The notes beneath the pieces are model-generated. The model had not been told where the DNA came from, made no database searches, and saw only the letters and a list, made by a program, of their open reading frames with translations. Below are positions 40,747 through 52,300 of a stretch of 64,000 bases of DNA, piece by piece. Source of the stretch: Azolla caroliniana. Its lineage: Eukaryota > Polypodiophyta. The DNA lies in contig JBHGNT010000013.1 in NCBI GenBank assembly GCA_043228905.1, positions 8,494,001 through 8,558,000 of the forward strand, written 5' to 3'. The translations under genes were made by a program, and so were the position numbers. The stretch's first letter is position 1, and every line of letters begins with the position of its first letter.

Positions 40747-43700
40747 TCATTCTTCCTCCAAAATATCGAGCACACTCTGCTCGAAGGTGTCAAGTGGTGC
40801 TTCTTCCTCCAATTCCTGTTCCTTGCCTGCCTGATCTCCGACCTCCGGTTGGGTTGGCTGTTCCGTAAAAATTTGTTGCTCCGGCTTTGCTTGATTCTGT
40901 GGTACCAGTGCTTCCTCATTGCTCCGTCCGGGTTCTTCTTGTTCTCCCTCCATTCCAGGCTCTGTTCTGTTACCAGTGTCGCTTTCTCCGGTCTCGACTG
41001 CTCGGCTTGGTGCGCCTTCTTCCTCTGCTCCAGTGTCTTCCGGTCTCAGCTCTTCTTCTTCCCCGGCATCGGTCTGCTCCTGCCCTTCTTGATTTCCTTC
41101 GACCGGAAGTTCTTCTTCGGGTATTCCTTGTCGGGGTTGTTCGGTGTCGGTTGGTTCAACTTCAGCCGGTCGCTCTCCCTCACTTATAGTGATTGGCGTC
41201 GTTCTTCCCTTGGCTTCCTGTCGTAACCGGTCCTGCTCGTATTTCTCCAACTCCAACTGAGTTGCGAGCTGCCCGTCATCCAACCTCTCTACCAACCCTC
41301 GGATTTCTTTGAGATGTTCTTCCGCTAAAGCGTAGAAATCCTCTGACAATTCTTCCCGAATGGCGACGATACTTTCTTCATCCATCTTGTAGAACTTGTC
41401 ACCAGTCTTCCTCCGATTCTCGGCATCAGCTCGGAGTGTCTGCAGCTCGGCTGCCTGTTGTGACCACTCCTTCCATAGCTTTTCCGTACTTTCGTTGATG
41501 CTTGCCTGAGCTCGGGTACTCCAACCTAACATGATGAGCTTGATCCGGTCAACCCCCGCCTTAGCATGCGCATAAGCTTCTTGCTTTTCCTTCCTTGCCC
41601 GTTTTATAATGTCGGCCATTATCTGAGCCTGGGCTTCGTAATCCGCTTTCTGCTTTTCATAGGTACTTTGCAGTTTGTTGATCGTGAAGGTCGATCTTTC
41701 CTTTTCTTCATTCTTGATCTTGGTCAGATCTAGCTTTTCCCGCCTTAGTGCCTCTAATTCCTTCCTTCTCTCCGTCGCTTGGGTTATTTCTGCCGACAAT
41801 GCTTCCTTTTTGGCACTGACCTCGTCCATTGTCTTAGCCAGGTCTAATCGGGTCTCTTTGAGCTGTTCTTTCAACTTCTCTATTTGCCGGTCGTAGTCTG
41901 CTGCCCGTTTCTTGTTGTCCGACTCGGCCTGCTTGTGATCTCGGTAGAGTCGGTCGAAGTCCTCCGTCTTCTGTTTTAGGCGTCGGTTTACTTGAGCTCT
42001 TAACCGGTCGTCCCGGTCCTTCTGTTGTCGGAGTTCTTCTTGCAGTCGTTCTATCTCCTGCTCGGCCTGTTGACGCAGTCGGTCCTTCTCCTTTTGCAGC
42101 TTCTCTTTTTCTTCTTGCAGTCGGTCATTAGTGGCTCGGCCTTTCCGGAGGCCCTCTTCCATTTTCCGTCTGTCGTCCTCCACCGCTTTCCGCTGCTCCC
42201 TTTCTTTTTCCCTTAATGCCTCCTGAGCTTTTAACTCCTCCCGTAAGGTTTCTATTATTTTTTCGGTCTCAGGGCCAGTTTGCAAGGCTACCGGTTCCGG
42301 TTCCGGTTCTGGTTGCTTCCTTGTTGTCCCGACCGGCTCGGTGACAACTTCTGCTTGTTGAATTCCTTCCCTTGCCTGCAACAGCTCCCCTTGCAATTCC
42401 TGGATCTGTGTTCGGAGCACGACCAACTCCTGGGTTGTTGTATGCGTCAGGTGTTGCCTACACGTTTCTTCTTCCTCTAACTGGTCCGCTACTCCCGATA
42501 ACTACTCTGAAAGCCATCTCAGCCATTGTGGCTTTGTGCTTCCTGTGTTGGGGTAGCATTGCTCACTTCTACTCCTTAACTCAGGCTGTTTTTCCGGCCT
42601 TTTCTCTGGCTCCGGCGCTTGTTCATTCCTCTTCTCTGGGATGACCGGTTCTCTGAAGTCCGGCAAAACCGGTGTCGGTGCTGCTTCCCTCGGTACGGGT
42701 TCCGGTACTGCTTCCGCCCCGGCTACTGGAGGTGGACCTTGCGCCCTCTGCTGAGTTTTGTCAACTGGTGGAGCCGGTCCTCTCGCCCGTCTCTCCCGAC
42801 CTTGTCTTGCTGGGGGTCTTACCAGTGGTTCGGATGAGTCTTCTGTTTCAGCTTCCTCCTCCGGTGCGGCTACCAGATGGACCTTTTGTATAAAGACCTC
42901 TGGTTCTGGTTCCGGCCGTCGCAGCGTTATATTGATTTGTTTGAGCGCTACCGGTTCCTCCTCGACCGATTTTCCTTTGCCTTTTCCTACCGGTTTTTCC
43001 TTTGTTGCCGGTTCCTGTTGCTGTCGGGATGGTCCTTCCTCCCACTGTTCTGCTTCTTCCTGGGTCCATCCTGGGGTGTGTTTCTCCAAGATATGTCGGC
43101 GCTTTGTGACCTTTTTCGGCGTCGTCTCCTGCCGATCTCTTTTCTTTTGTTTGATGGGGAGCACCGGTGGGACTAACACCATTAGCCATTGTGCTATCCC
43201 GGCCCATGGCTTTTTTCCTTCCACAAGGTTCTTGATGGCCTCCTTCAATCCTTCGGTTATGAAATGGAGCCAGTCCACTTGTAATCCTTCGTACGTTGCA
43301 ATTAAGAACGCTGCCCGGTACCTAGCTATGGCCGGGGGACGAGAATTCACGAATCCGTATTCCATCAAGGCGTGGGCCACTTCTCCGAACAGTAGGTTCT
43401 CTCCGCCCTGTGTTCGGTACGCCTTGCTGCTGATGGAATACTCACCGAAATATTCAAACAGGATTTCACTTGAAGGGTTTTCGATCGTTTGAAGTCCTCT
43501 TGCTTTTATCCCCGTGAGCACCTACACCGCTCCTTTCGTGATTTCTGAAAAATCAATCGATGCTGCCGCCTGCTCTGGTTCTGCGTGTGGTGGAGCGTCG
43601 GCGGTCCGCAGCAATCCTTCTAACCTGTTCTCCATCAACCATTGGCCTGCCTCCTCCGACAGTGCCATTGGTTCGAATTCTTCTTCTGTTGTCTGTTGTT

Positions 43701-43950
43701 CGGGATCGGGATGTGTGTGCACTGTGCGTCGGATGGCTCTTCTGTGCTTCTGTGCCTGTGTGTAGGAAAATTCGTAAAAAGTAAGTCCTTCGCAGGCCTG
43801 TGTCTTATATAGTGGCTTTTGCTTCGAGCCGCCCTTTTTCATTTCCCGCGCATGTCTATCTCCCGCCATAATTAGTATGTCCTTTCTTGCTTGCCGCGTG
43901 TGAGTAATACCTCGTATGTCGGTGCCCACGTTCCATGCTTTAAATAGCAA
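40747..43950 (-). pseudogene. GypB2 ORF3: conserved N-terminal domain, coiled coil, acidic tail; two TAG codons
   Basis: A single frame of about 1067 codons starts MLFKAWNVGTDIRGITHT, with TAG at 43522-43524 and 42502-42504, both probably from CAG. The N-terminal domain aligns with GypB1 ORF3: SEEAGQWLMENRLEGLLR, FEYFGEYSISSKAYRTQGG and RAAFLIATYEGLQVDW. The Pro/Glu/Arg-rich linker is longer than in GypB1. The coiled coil (about 42400-41500) is rich in Glu/Lys/Gln/Arg. A well-conserved block follows (QQAAELQTLRADAENRR, FYKMDEESIVAI) and then an acidic tail ending SVLDILEEE. No membrane or secretion signals are visible. The motifs conserved between diverged families imply selection on this protein. 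Confidence 0.87.
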
Positions 43951-44021
43951 GTACGCGCACGTCCTCCTTTACTGCATGGCGCCTCTTCGTTGCATGGTGG
44001 CGCTCCCACCTCTTGTGATCT

Positions 44022-44096
44022 CCCCATCACTACTATGTTTTGTTTTTTTTTTTTCTCTCTTTTTTCTCTTTTTTTTCTCTTTTTGTTTGGACCACG
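44022..44096 (-). repeat. Purine-rich tract between GypB2 pol and ORF3
   Basis: The core lies at about 44040-44086 and is almost pure A with some G on the element strand. It occupies the same position as the 23-bp A tract of GypB1. Confidence 0.7.
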
Positions 44097-44121
44097 TCAT
44101 TTTCTGGTCCCCCCTGATTTG

Positions 44122-44675
44122 TGTTAAACACGGTGCTCGGCCACAACCAAGGAATAGGATCAACTCTCAGAAAACAGGAAATACAAAATGCACGAGACAA
44201 TAGAGAGAAGAGTACACAGAATGTTTTACGTGGAAAACCCTAAATGGGAAAAACCACGGGAGTCCTCAGACTCCAACCATCACTATAAACAGGGATGTAC
44301 AATGGTGAAGCTACAAGGCAACAACCTTGTGCTCACTATCTTCGCCACAGGCGGCGGTAATACACAGAGGCAACGACCTCTTCGTCTCTCTCTCTCTCTC
44401 TCTCTGCTGCTCTCACTTCGCTCCCTCTAAGTGGAAAACAGAAAAATGAGCAACAACAACAAAACTGTTTGCCCTAAGTCATATTTATACACATATGACT
44501 TTCGAGCTATTTACAAATATAGCCTCAAGGGCCCTTGGCAAACATATTCACAAATATGTCCCCGCATCCGGATCTCTCTCCGGGTACATTCATCATCCGG
44601 CTCCGTAGCCGGGGTCTTCATCATCCGGTTCCCGGACATCTGACCATCCCATCCGGAGGGACCGTAATCCCAACA
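44122..44675 (-). repeat. CopA2 3' LTR
   Basis: On the minus strand it starts TGTTGGGATTACGG and ends CGTGTTTAACA. The palindrome block lies at 44478-44559. It has one fewer 28-bp minisatellite unit than the 5' LTR. The polypurine tract is at 44676-44685. Confidence 0.95.
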
Positions 44676-44685
44676 AACTCCCCCT

Positions 44686-47600
44686 TCACTTCGGCATGGG
44701 ATGTCTTTCCAGTCCGACCCTCTTCCGGCACGCTTCCAGCTTGTCGGGTGTGAGCACTTTGGTCAGCATATCTGACCCGTTCTCGTCCGTGTGGATCTTT
44801 GTCAGCACGAACTCCTGGTCTTCTATCCTTTCCCGGATCCAATGATATCTTCGCTGGATGTGCTTCGTCCGGGAGTGATAGGTCGCGTTCTTCGCAAGGT
44901 GGATGGCACTCTGACTGTCGCAGTAGAGTCGGTACTCCTCCTGCCGGATACCGAGCTCTCTAATGAAGTCCTTCATCCATATTATTTCCTTGCCGGCTTC
45001 AACAGCTGCCATGTACTCCGCCTCCGTGGTTGACAACGCAACTGTCTTCTGCAGCCTCGACTGCCACGACACCGCTCCCCCTGCATACGTCATCACATAC
45101 CCTGATGTGGACCGGCTGGTATCTGCATCAGCCGACATATCCGAATCGGTAAAGCCGTCGAGTTCGGGCTTACCGGAGCCGAATCGGAGGCACACGTTTG
45201 TCGTGCCATTCAGGTATCGGAGTATCCACTTGACCGCGTTCCAGTGCTCTTTGCCGAGATTACTCATGTACCGGCTCACCACTCCGACTGCATATCCTAT
45301 GTCCGGTCTTGTACACACCATTGCGTACATCAAGCTTCCGACGGCAGAGGCATATGGTACTTTCATCATGTCCTCCTTCTCAGCCTTTGTCTTGGGGCTT
45401 TGCTTGCTGGACAACTTGCAGTTTGCCGGGAGGGTTGACCCGACCGGTCTTGCTTCCGACATGTTGAACCGGTGAAGCACCTTTGTCACGTACTACTCCT
45501 GTGACAGCCACAACTGCTTCTTCTTCCGGTCCCGGATGATGTGCATCCCTAGTATTTGCCTCGCCGGACCCAGGTCCTTCATTGAGAAGGTTCGGTGAAG
45601 CGCTTTCTTCAGCATCCGTATTTTGACCTGGTCCCGTCCGACGATCAACATGTCGTCCACGTACAGGAGGAGTATTAGAAAGTCTCCTCCTTCGAACTTC
45701 TTCACAAACACGCAGTGATCGGACTGCGTTTTGTGGTACCCTTCGTCGGTCATGAAAGAGTCGAACTTCCGGTACCATTGCCGGGGAGCCTGCTTCAGAC
45801 CGTAAAGGCTCTTCTTCAACCGGCATACCAGGTGCTCCTTCCCTTTCTTCTCGAATCCTTCCGGTTGCTGCATGTAGATCTCTTCTTCGAGGTCACCGTG
45901 AAGGAATGCCGTCTTCACGTCCATCTGTTCTACCTCGAGGTCCATGCTTGCCGCTATGCTCAGCACCGTCCGGATGGAGGTCATCTTCACTACCGGGGCA
46001 AATATCTCGTCGAAGTCGACGCCCTTCTTCTGCTGGAACCCCTTCACCACGATCCTGGCTTTGTATCTCGGGGGGTTTCCGGCATCTCCCGGTTTCAGCT
46101 TGAACACCCACTTGTTTCGAAGTGCCCGCTTTCCTTTCGGCAACTCCACAAGTTCATATGTGTGGTTCTCATGCAGGGAATCCATCTCCTCCTGCATGGC
46201 ACTTAACCACCTGCGGCTATGGGTGTCAAGCTTTGCTTCTTCAAAACTCTCCGGCTCCCCCTCGTCGGTTAGCAGCACGTGCTCTGGTTCCGGAAATCTC
46301 CGGGGGGGCCTTCTCTCTCTTAGAGGATATCTCCGTTCCGGAGCTTCGGTAACCGGCTCCTCCGTTTCCTCTTCATCCGAATCCATTTCGGGATCGGGGC
46401 CGGTTCCGGTATCAGTTTCATCTTCCTCGGCCGGTTCTGTTTCTTCACCGTCTTCGGCCGGATCCTCGAGTGCTAACCGGTCCCTTGCCGGTCGGGACTG
46501 CTCCTCGTAGAGTTGATCCTCACCGGTCGACTTGGAGCTCTTCATCTTCTTCTCCGACTCCCAGTCGGCGAGTGTCTTGTCCTCCATGAAGACGATATCT
46601 CGACTCCTGAATATCTTCTTGTCGACCAGGTCCCATACTCGGTAGCCGAACTCGTCGTCGCCGTAACCGAGGAATATGCATGGCCGGGTCTTTGGATCTA
46701 ACTTTCCTCTCCGGTCCTTTGCCACATGCATGTATGTGAGACACCCGAACACCTTCAGATGCCGGTAGGACACTTCCTTACCGGTCCACACTTTCTGCGG
46801 CGTGTCTCCGTCCAAAGGTACTGAGGGTGATCTATTTATCACATACGTCGCCGTCGACATTGCCTCAGCCCAAAATCCCTTGGGTAATTTCGCATGTGCT
46901 AGCATACTCCGGACCCTCTCCATTATGGTCCGGTTCATCCTCTCGGCCAGCCCGTTCAGTTCCGGCGTCTTCGTCACAGTAAACTCGAGCCGGATTCCCT
47001 TCGAGCGACAGTACTCTGCGAACTGCCCCCGGTATCCCCCTCCGTTATCCGCTCGTATCGCTTTCAGCTTCTTGCCGGATTCTCTTTCCACTCTCGCGTG
47101 GAGTTCTTTGAAGACGCACAACACTTGGTCCTTTGTCTTCAACGGTGCTGTCCACAGCTTCCGGCTGTGGTCATCAATGAATGTCACGAAGTACTGGGCT
47201 CCGCCATGTGACTTCGTTTCTACTTGACACACGTCAGTGTGCACCAACTCCAATGGTGCGCTACGTCTCGTCGGTGGCCTTGAGTGGAAGGAGGCTCGGT
47301 TCTGCTTACCGGCCAGGCAATCGGTGCACTTCTCCAGATGCACATGCTTCACTGGAATAAGGTTGTCTTCTGCAAGCCTCTTCATCCCCTTCTCGCTCAT
47401 GTGGCACAGTCTCTTGTGCCACAGCTCACCGGCAGTGTCAGCTGCCACGTTCAACTCCTCCGGACATAGCCGGGAATTCATCAGGTACAGTGTGTTGACC
47501 TTCCGGGCCCGAGCCACTATCAGGCTCCCTTTGCTGAACTTCATGACACCGTTCCGGATGCTACCCGTGTAGCCTTCATCGTCTAGCCTCCCGGCCGAAA

Positions 47601-48759
47601 TCAGGTTCAATCGAACCTCCGGAACGTGTCGGACATCCTTCAGCAGCATCTTGCATCCGGTTGATGTCATCAACCACACGTCTCCTATGCCGGCAATCCG
47701 GCATGTACCTTCATTTCCCATCCAGACACAGTCGTGCTCACCGGCTGTGTAGGATGAGAAGTATTTCTTCTCCGGGGTCAGGTGGAACGACCCTCCGAAA
47801 TCGACCACCCAGGTCATCTCTTCACCGGCAAGGTTCAGCTCCCTCTCTTCGGTAATGAGCATTATCTCTTCTTCCCTTGCCGCGAGTGCCGTCGTTCCTT
47901 TCCGGTCCTGCCCTCGCCGATCCGGACCTCTCCGGTCCGTGGCTCCCCGGTATGCACCGTTTCGCTCCGGTGACTTCTTCGAATCGGTACCGTCGGTTCC
48001 GTTGTCTTTCCGGAAATGCCGACAGTTCTTCTGGAAGTGCCCCGGCTTCCCACAGTAGAAGCATGTAGGTCTTCCCCTCGACTGCGACCGTGTCCCCGAC
48101 TTCTCCCGTCTTTGCGGACTCCGGTTCCGTTGTCTTCCCCGTTCCGATTCGGTAAGCAGCGCCTTCGAGTCGGAGGCCGGTTCTTTATCTCTCCGACGCG
48201 CTTCTTCATTTAGAATACTTGTCTTTACCGTTAGTAAAGACAAGTTCTCTTCCTTACAGGAGGTGCTGAGAGTAACTACCAAGTTCTCCCAGCTCTCCGG
48301 AAGGGTACACATCAGCATGATGGCTTGCATTGCGTCATCCAACGGGAACTTGATCGCCGCAAGCTGGTTCACGAATCCCATGAACGTGCTGACGTGTTCG
48401 ACCATGCTCTCGTCGTCCCGGTACTTAAGATTCACTATCTTCCTCATCAGGGAGGTCCGGTTCAGAGCATTCTTCCTCTCATAAAGTCCGGACAGCTTCT
48501 GCCACATCTCATAGGCGTTCGTATTGTTCGCCACATGTTGCAGAACACTTACATCGACGTATTGCCGGATCGTCGCTACGGCTTTCCGGTTCAGGAGCTT
48601 CCACTCCGACTCTATTACCCCCTTGGGTATCTCGGCATTGTCGATCGGTTCGTACAGGTCTCGGACGATGAGAAGGTCTTCCATCTTTATCTTCCAGTCG
48701 GCGTAGTTCTGTGAGTTCAACACCATCATGCCCGGAGGCCCACTACCGCCGCCTTCCAT
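44686..48759 (-). pseudogene. CopA2 gag-pol polyprotein, one nonsense codon and altered protease site
   Basis: 1357 codons run from MEGGGSGPPGMMVLNSQNYA, the same length and domain order as CopA1. TAG at 45493-45495 (codon 1089, just after LWLSQE in RT) replaces the AAG found in the sister copies, an A-to-T change. The protease catalytic motif reads DFGGS (codons 320-324, near 47800) where CopA1 has DSGAS, so protease is likely inactive as well. The zinc knuckle CFYCGKPGHFQKNC and RT LLLYVDDMLIVG are intact; the integrase DDE site reads DNGGGYRGQF where the sister copies have DNGGEYRGQF. Not autonomous as it stands. Confidence 0.93.
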
Positions 48760-48775
48760 TTTCTGTGTTAACCTT

Positions 48776-48787
48776 GCTCTGATACCA
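48776..48787 (-). other. CopA2 primer-binding site
   Basis: On the minus strand TGGTATCAGAGC lies three bases after the 5' LTR, exactly as in CopA1. Confidence 0.92.
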
Positions 48788-48790
48788 CTT

Positions 48791-49372
48791 TGTTAAACAC
48801 GGTGCTCGGCCACAACCAAGGAATAGGATCAACTCTCAGAAAACAGGAAATACAAAATGCACGAGACAATAGAGAGAAGAGTACACAGAATGTTTTACGT
48901 GGAAAACCCTAAATGGGAAAAACCACGGGAGTCCTCAGACTCCAACCATCACTATAAACAGGGATGTACAATGGTGAAGCTACAAGGCAACAACCTTGTG
49001 CTCACTGTGTTCGCCATAGGCGGCGGTAATACACAGAGGCAACGAGCTCTTCGTCTCTCTCTCTCTCTCTCTCTGCTGCTCTCACTTCGCTCCCTCTAAG
49101 TGGAAAACAGAAAAATGAGCAACAACAACAAAACTGTTTGCCCTAAGTCATATTTATACACATATGACTTTCGGGCTATTTACAAATATAGCCTCAAGGG
49201 CCCTTGGCAAACATATTCACAAATATGTCCCCGCATCCGGATCTCTCTCCGGGTACATTCATCATCCGGCTCCGTAGCCGGGGTCTTCATCATCCGGCTC
49301 CGTAGCCGGGGTCTTCATCATCCGGTTCCGGGACATCTGACCATCCCATCCGGACGGACCGTAATCCCAACA
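48791..49372 (-). repeat. CopA2 5' LTR
   Basis: The ends are as in the 3' LTR. It includes two tandem 28-bp units around 49263-49320 where the 3' LTR has one. TSD ATTTG follows at 49373. Confidence 0.95.
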
Positions 49373-52300
49373 ATTTGTTCGGGTCGGTTCGCGCTGATAC
49401 CGGATCCTTCTGTCGGTTTTCCGGGATAGTCTTTGTCAGTAACGGTGTCGGTTCTTCCTCGGTCCGGATATCTGCAGCAGCGTCTGTTGGTGTCGGTTCC
49501 TCATCGTGCCGGATTTCCAGGTTTTGCTTGAACGGGTTGGATGGCATATTTCCCTTATACGGCTTTAGCCGAAACCCATTTGCCCACTTACCGATGACTT
49601 CTCCAGACAACGTGCCGAGCTGATACGACCCATTATACTCCTTGGTGATCCAGAACGGTCCGGTCCACCGAAACCGTAACTTTCCCCGCATGTTCCCCAT
49701 CCGTGTCTGGAACAGTAGCACCGGTTTCCTGACTTCGAACTCCTTTTCGTTGCCACGCCGGTGTCGGTCCACAAAAGCTTTTCTCCTCCTTTGATCCAGT
49801 TCGAGTTGTAGTAAGCTGGCTATTCGGTTTTCTTCTAATTCCAACAACGTCGCCAGCCGGATTCGTTCGGACTCCTTCTCACTTAAGCGCTCCTTTACCT
49901 GGATCCATAAGCTGGGGATCTGGAACTCTACCGGCATGACCGCTTCTAAACTGAATGCTGGTCGGAACGGGGTTGTCCGGATGCTGGTTTTGTACGTTGT
50001 TCGGTACGCCCATAGCGCGCTCTGCAATTTCGTATCCCAGTCGGTCCGGTTCTCGTTGACGATTTTTCGTAGGATGTTCTGCAGAGTTTTGTTCGTCGAT
50101 TCCGCTAGTCCATTGGCTTGAGGGTAGTAGGGAGTACTCCTTTTATGTACCACCGCGTAAAATGACGTCAGGCTTTCTACTACCTGCCCGAGAAAGTGTC
50201 CTCCTTGGTCACTTATAAGCTCGATCGGGCATCCATACCGGCACCATATGCACTCGTACAGGAACTTTGCCGTGGACGCGGCCGTGTTGTCCCGTAAGGC
50301 CTTCGCTTCTACCCATTTGGTGCAATAGTCGGTCGCCACTATGACATACCGATTTCCGGTTCGCATTGCCGGTGGCTTGAAGGGACCGACAAAGTCCAAA
50401 CCCCACTTTTGAAACGGTTCCAATGGCAAAACCGGTTGGTGTGGCATCCGGGCCTGCTCCGTGGGTTGGCCCAGTCGTTGACACAAATCGCATTCTCTGC
50501 TATACTTCACGGCATCTTTTAGGGTGGTGGGCCACCACAGTCCGCTCTGCCATATTTTCCGAGCGGTTGCGTCGCCGGCATAATGCCCGCCGGCAATTCC
50601 ACAATGGGCTTCCCTGAGGATTAGATCCTTCTCATCGCTCCGCACTGCTCGTCTCCAGATGCCATCTTCCCCCTTGTGATAGAGGGTGTCTCCAACCAAG
50701 CAGAAATGTCTGCTTCTTACTGCTACCCTTTTCCTTTCATCGCGGTCCATGTTCTCCGGGGGTACTCCGGTGCTCAGGAACTGATGCATCTCAGTTAGCC
50801 ACGTGTCTTCATCGGCTACCGTTGCATCCGTTGCCGGTTTCGTCGTGATCCGGAACAACTCGGCGTCGGGGAACTCATCCTGGACGCCGTCCCCTGCTTC
50901 TCCGGATTCGAGTCTGCTTAGGTAGTCCGCTACCGCATGCTGCGCCCCGGGTCGGTGGAAAATGTCGAATTCAAATTCCTGTAACAGCAGTGTCCATCAT
51001 GCAATTTTTCCCGTCAGGGATGCCTTCGAGACCAGGTAGAGTAGTGCAGAATGGTCGACATGGAAGGAAAACTTCCTTCCGAGCAGATAGTGCCTGTACT
51101 TTGTGACACTATACACCATTCCTAATGCCTCGCGTTCCGTCGTAGAGTAGTTCCGTTCGGCTTTTGAGAGTTTCCGGCTTGCGTAGTACACCGGTCGGTA
51201 CCATTTCGGCTTCGTGAGTTGCATCAGAACGCTGCCGATTGCTACGTCCGACGCGTCGACGAAGACGTGAAAGCTTTTACTCCAATCCGGCGGTTGCACC
51301 ACCGGAGCTTGCGACAGCATAACCTTCAACGCTTGGTAGGCTTCCTCCTCCGTCTCCGCCCATAGGAAGGGTACCCTGTGTACGGCGGTATGCAATGGTG
51401 TAGCGAAGTCTACGAGGTGCCGTATCATCCGGCTATGCCACCTTATTTGGCCCAGGAACCGGCTTAAAGCCTTTGCGTTATTTGGTGCTGGTGCCTCGAG
51501 AATTGCCTTTACTTTATCCGGATCTACCGCGATTCCTTCCTTACTCACCACGTGCCCTAGTAAGTTGCCGCTTGCCACTCCAAAGACGCACTTGGCCGGG
51601 TTCAGACTCAACCGGTACTCGCGGCACTTCTCCAAGCACAGCCGGAGGTGATTGAGATGCTCTCCGTGACGGCTGTAGACCGCGAAATCGTCAAGGAAGA
51701 CCTGCATAAAACCGGGGATATATTCCCCGAAAATTTCCACTATTATCCTTTGAAAGGTCGTTGGGGCCGTCTTTAGTCCGAACATCATCACGACCGCGAC
51801 GAACACTCCCCATTCCGTAACGAACGTTGTCTTCTCCTGGTCGGCCGGGTTCATTCGTATTTGGTTGTAGCCGCTAAATCCATCCAGGAAGCTGTAAACT
51901 TCGTGGCCGGCTACCGCATCTAACACCCCGTCCGTAAATGGTAGTGGAAACGCATCGGTCACTGTTGCGGCATTTAGTTTGCGGTAGTCCACGCATACCC
52001 GGATTTTGCCGTTCTTTTTCGGGACCACCACTATCGGACTCAGCCAGGTTGCCTGCTTGACCGGTCGGATAAATCCGACCCGGAGGAGCTTATCAATCTC
52101 CTCCTTCATCTTCGCCGCATAATTCGGTTTCATCCGGTACCTGCGTTGAGCGATCGGTTTCGCATCCGTACTTAGGTGAATTTGGTGCTGATAGAGCTGG
52201 GGGTCCAGCCCTCGCATGTCTTCGTACGACCACGCGAACACATCCTTGAAGTCTGTTAATAATGCTACCATTGCCTTCTTTTCTTCCTTCGGCAATTCCT

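Larger units (their letters stand above)
44122..49372 (-). mobile_element. CopA2, full-length Ty1/copia element inside GypB2
   Basis: This 5251-bp element has LTRs at 48791-49372 (5', 582 bp) and 44122-44675 (3', 554 bp) and a perfect TSD ATTTG (44117-44121 and 49373-49377). The 5' LTR has one more 28-bp CCGGCTCCGTAGCCGGGG-type unit, and a handful of substitutions separate the two. The polyprotein is the same length as in CopA1. It interrupts the last few codons of GypB2 pol. Confidence 0.95.

Noticed and set aside
42758-43492. 244-residue plus-strand frame inside GypB2 ORF3
   Set aside because: Complement of a Pro/Glu/Arg-rich linker; composition explains the lack of stops, and the conserved protein is on the minus strand.
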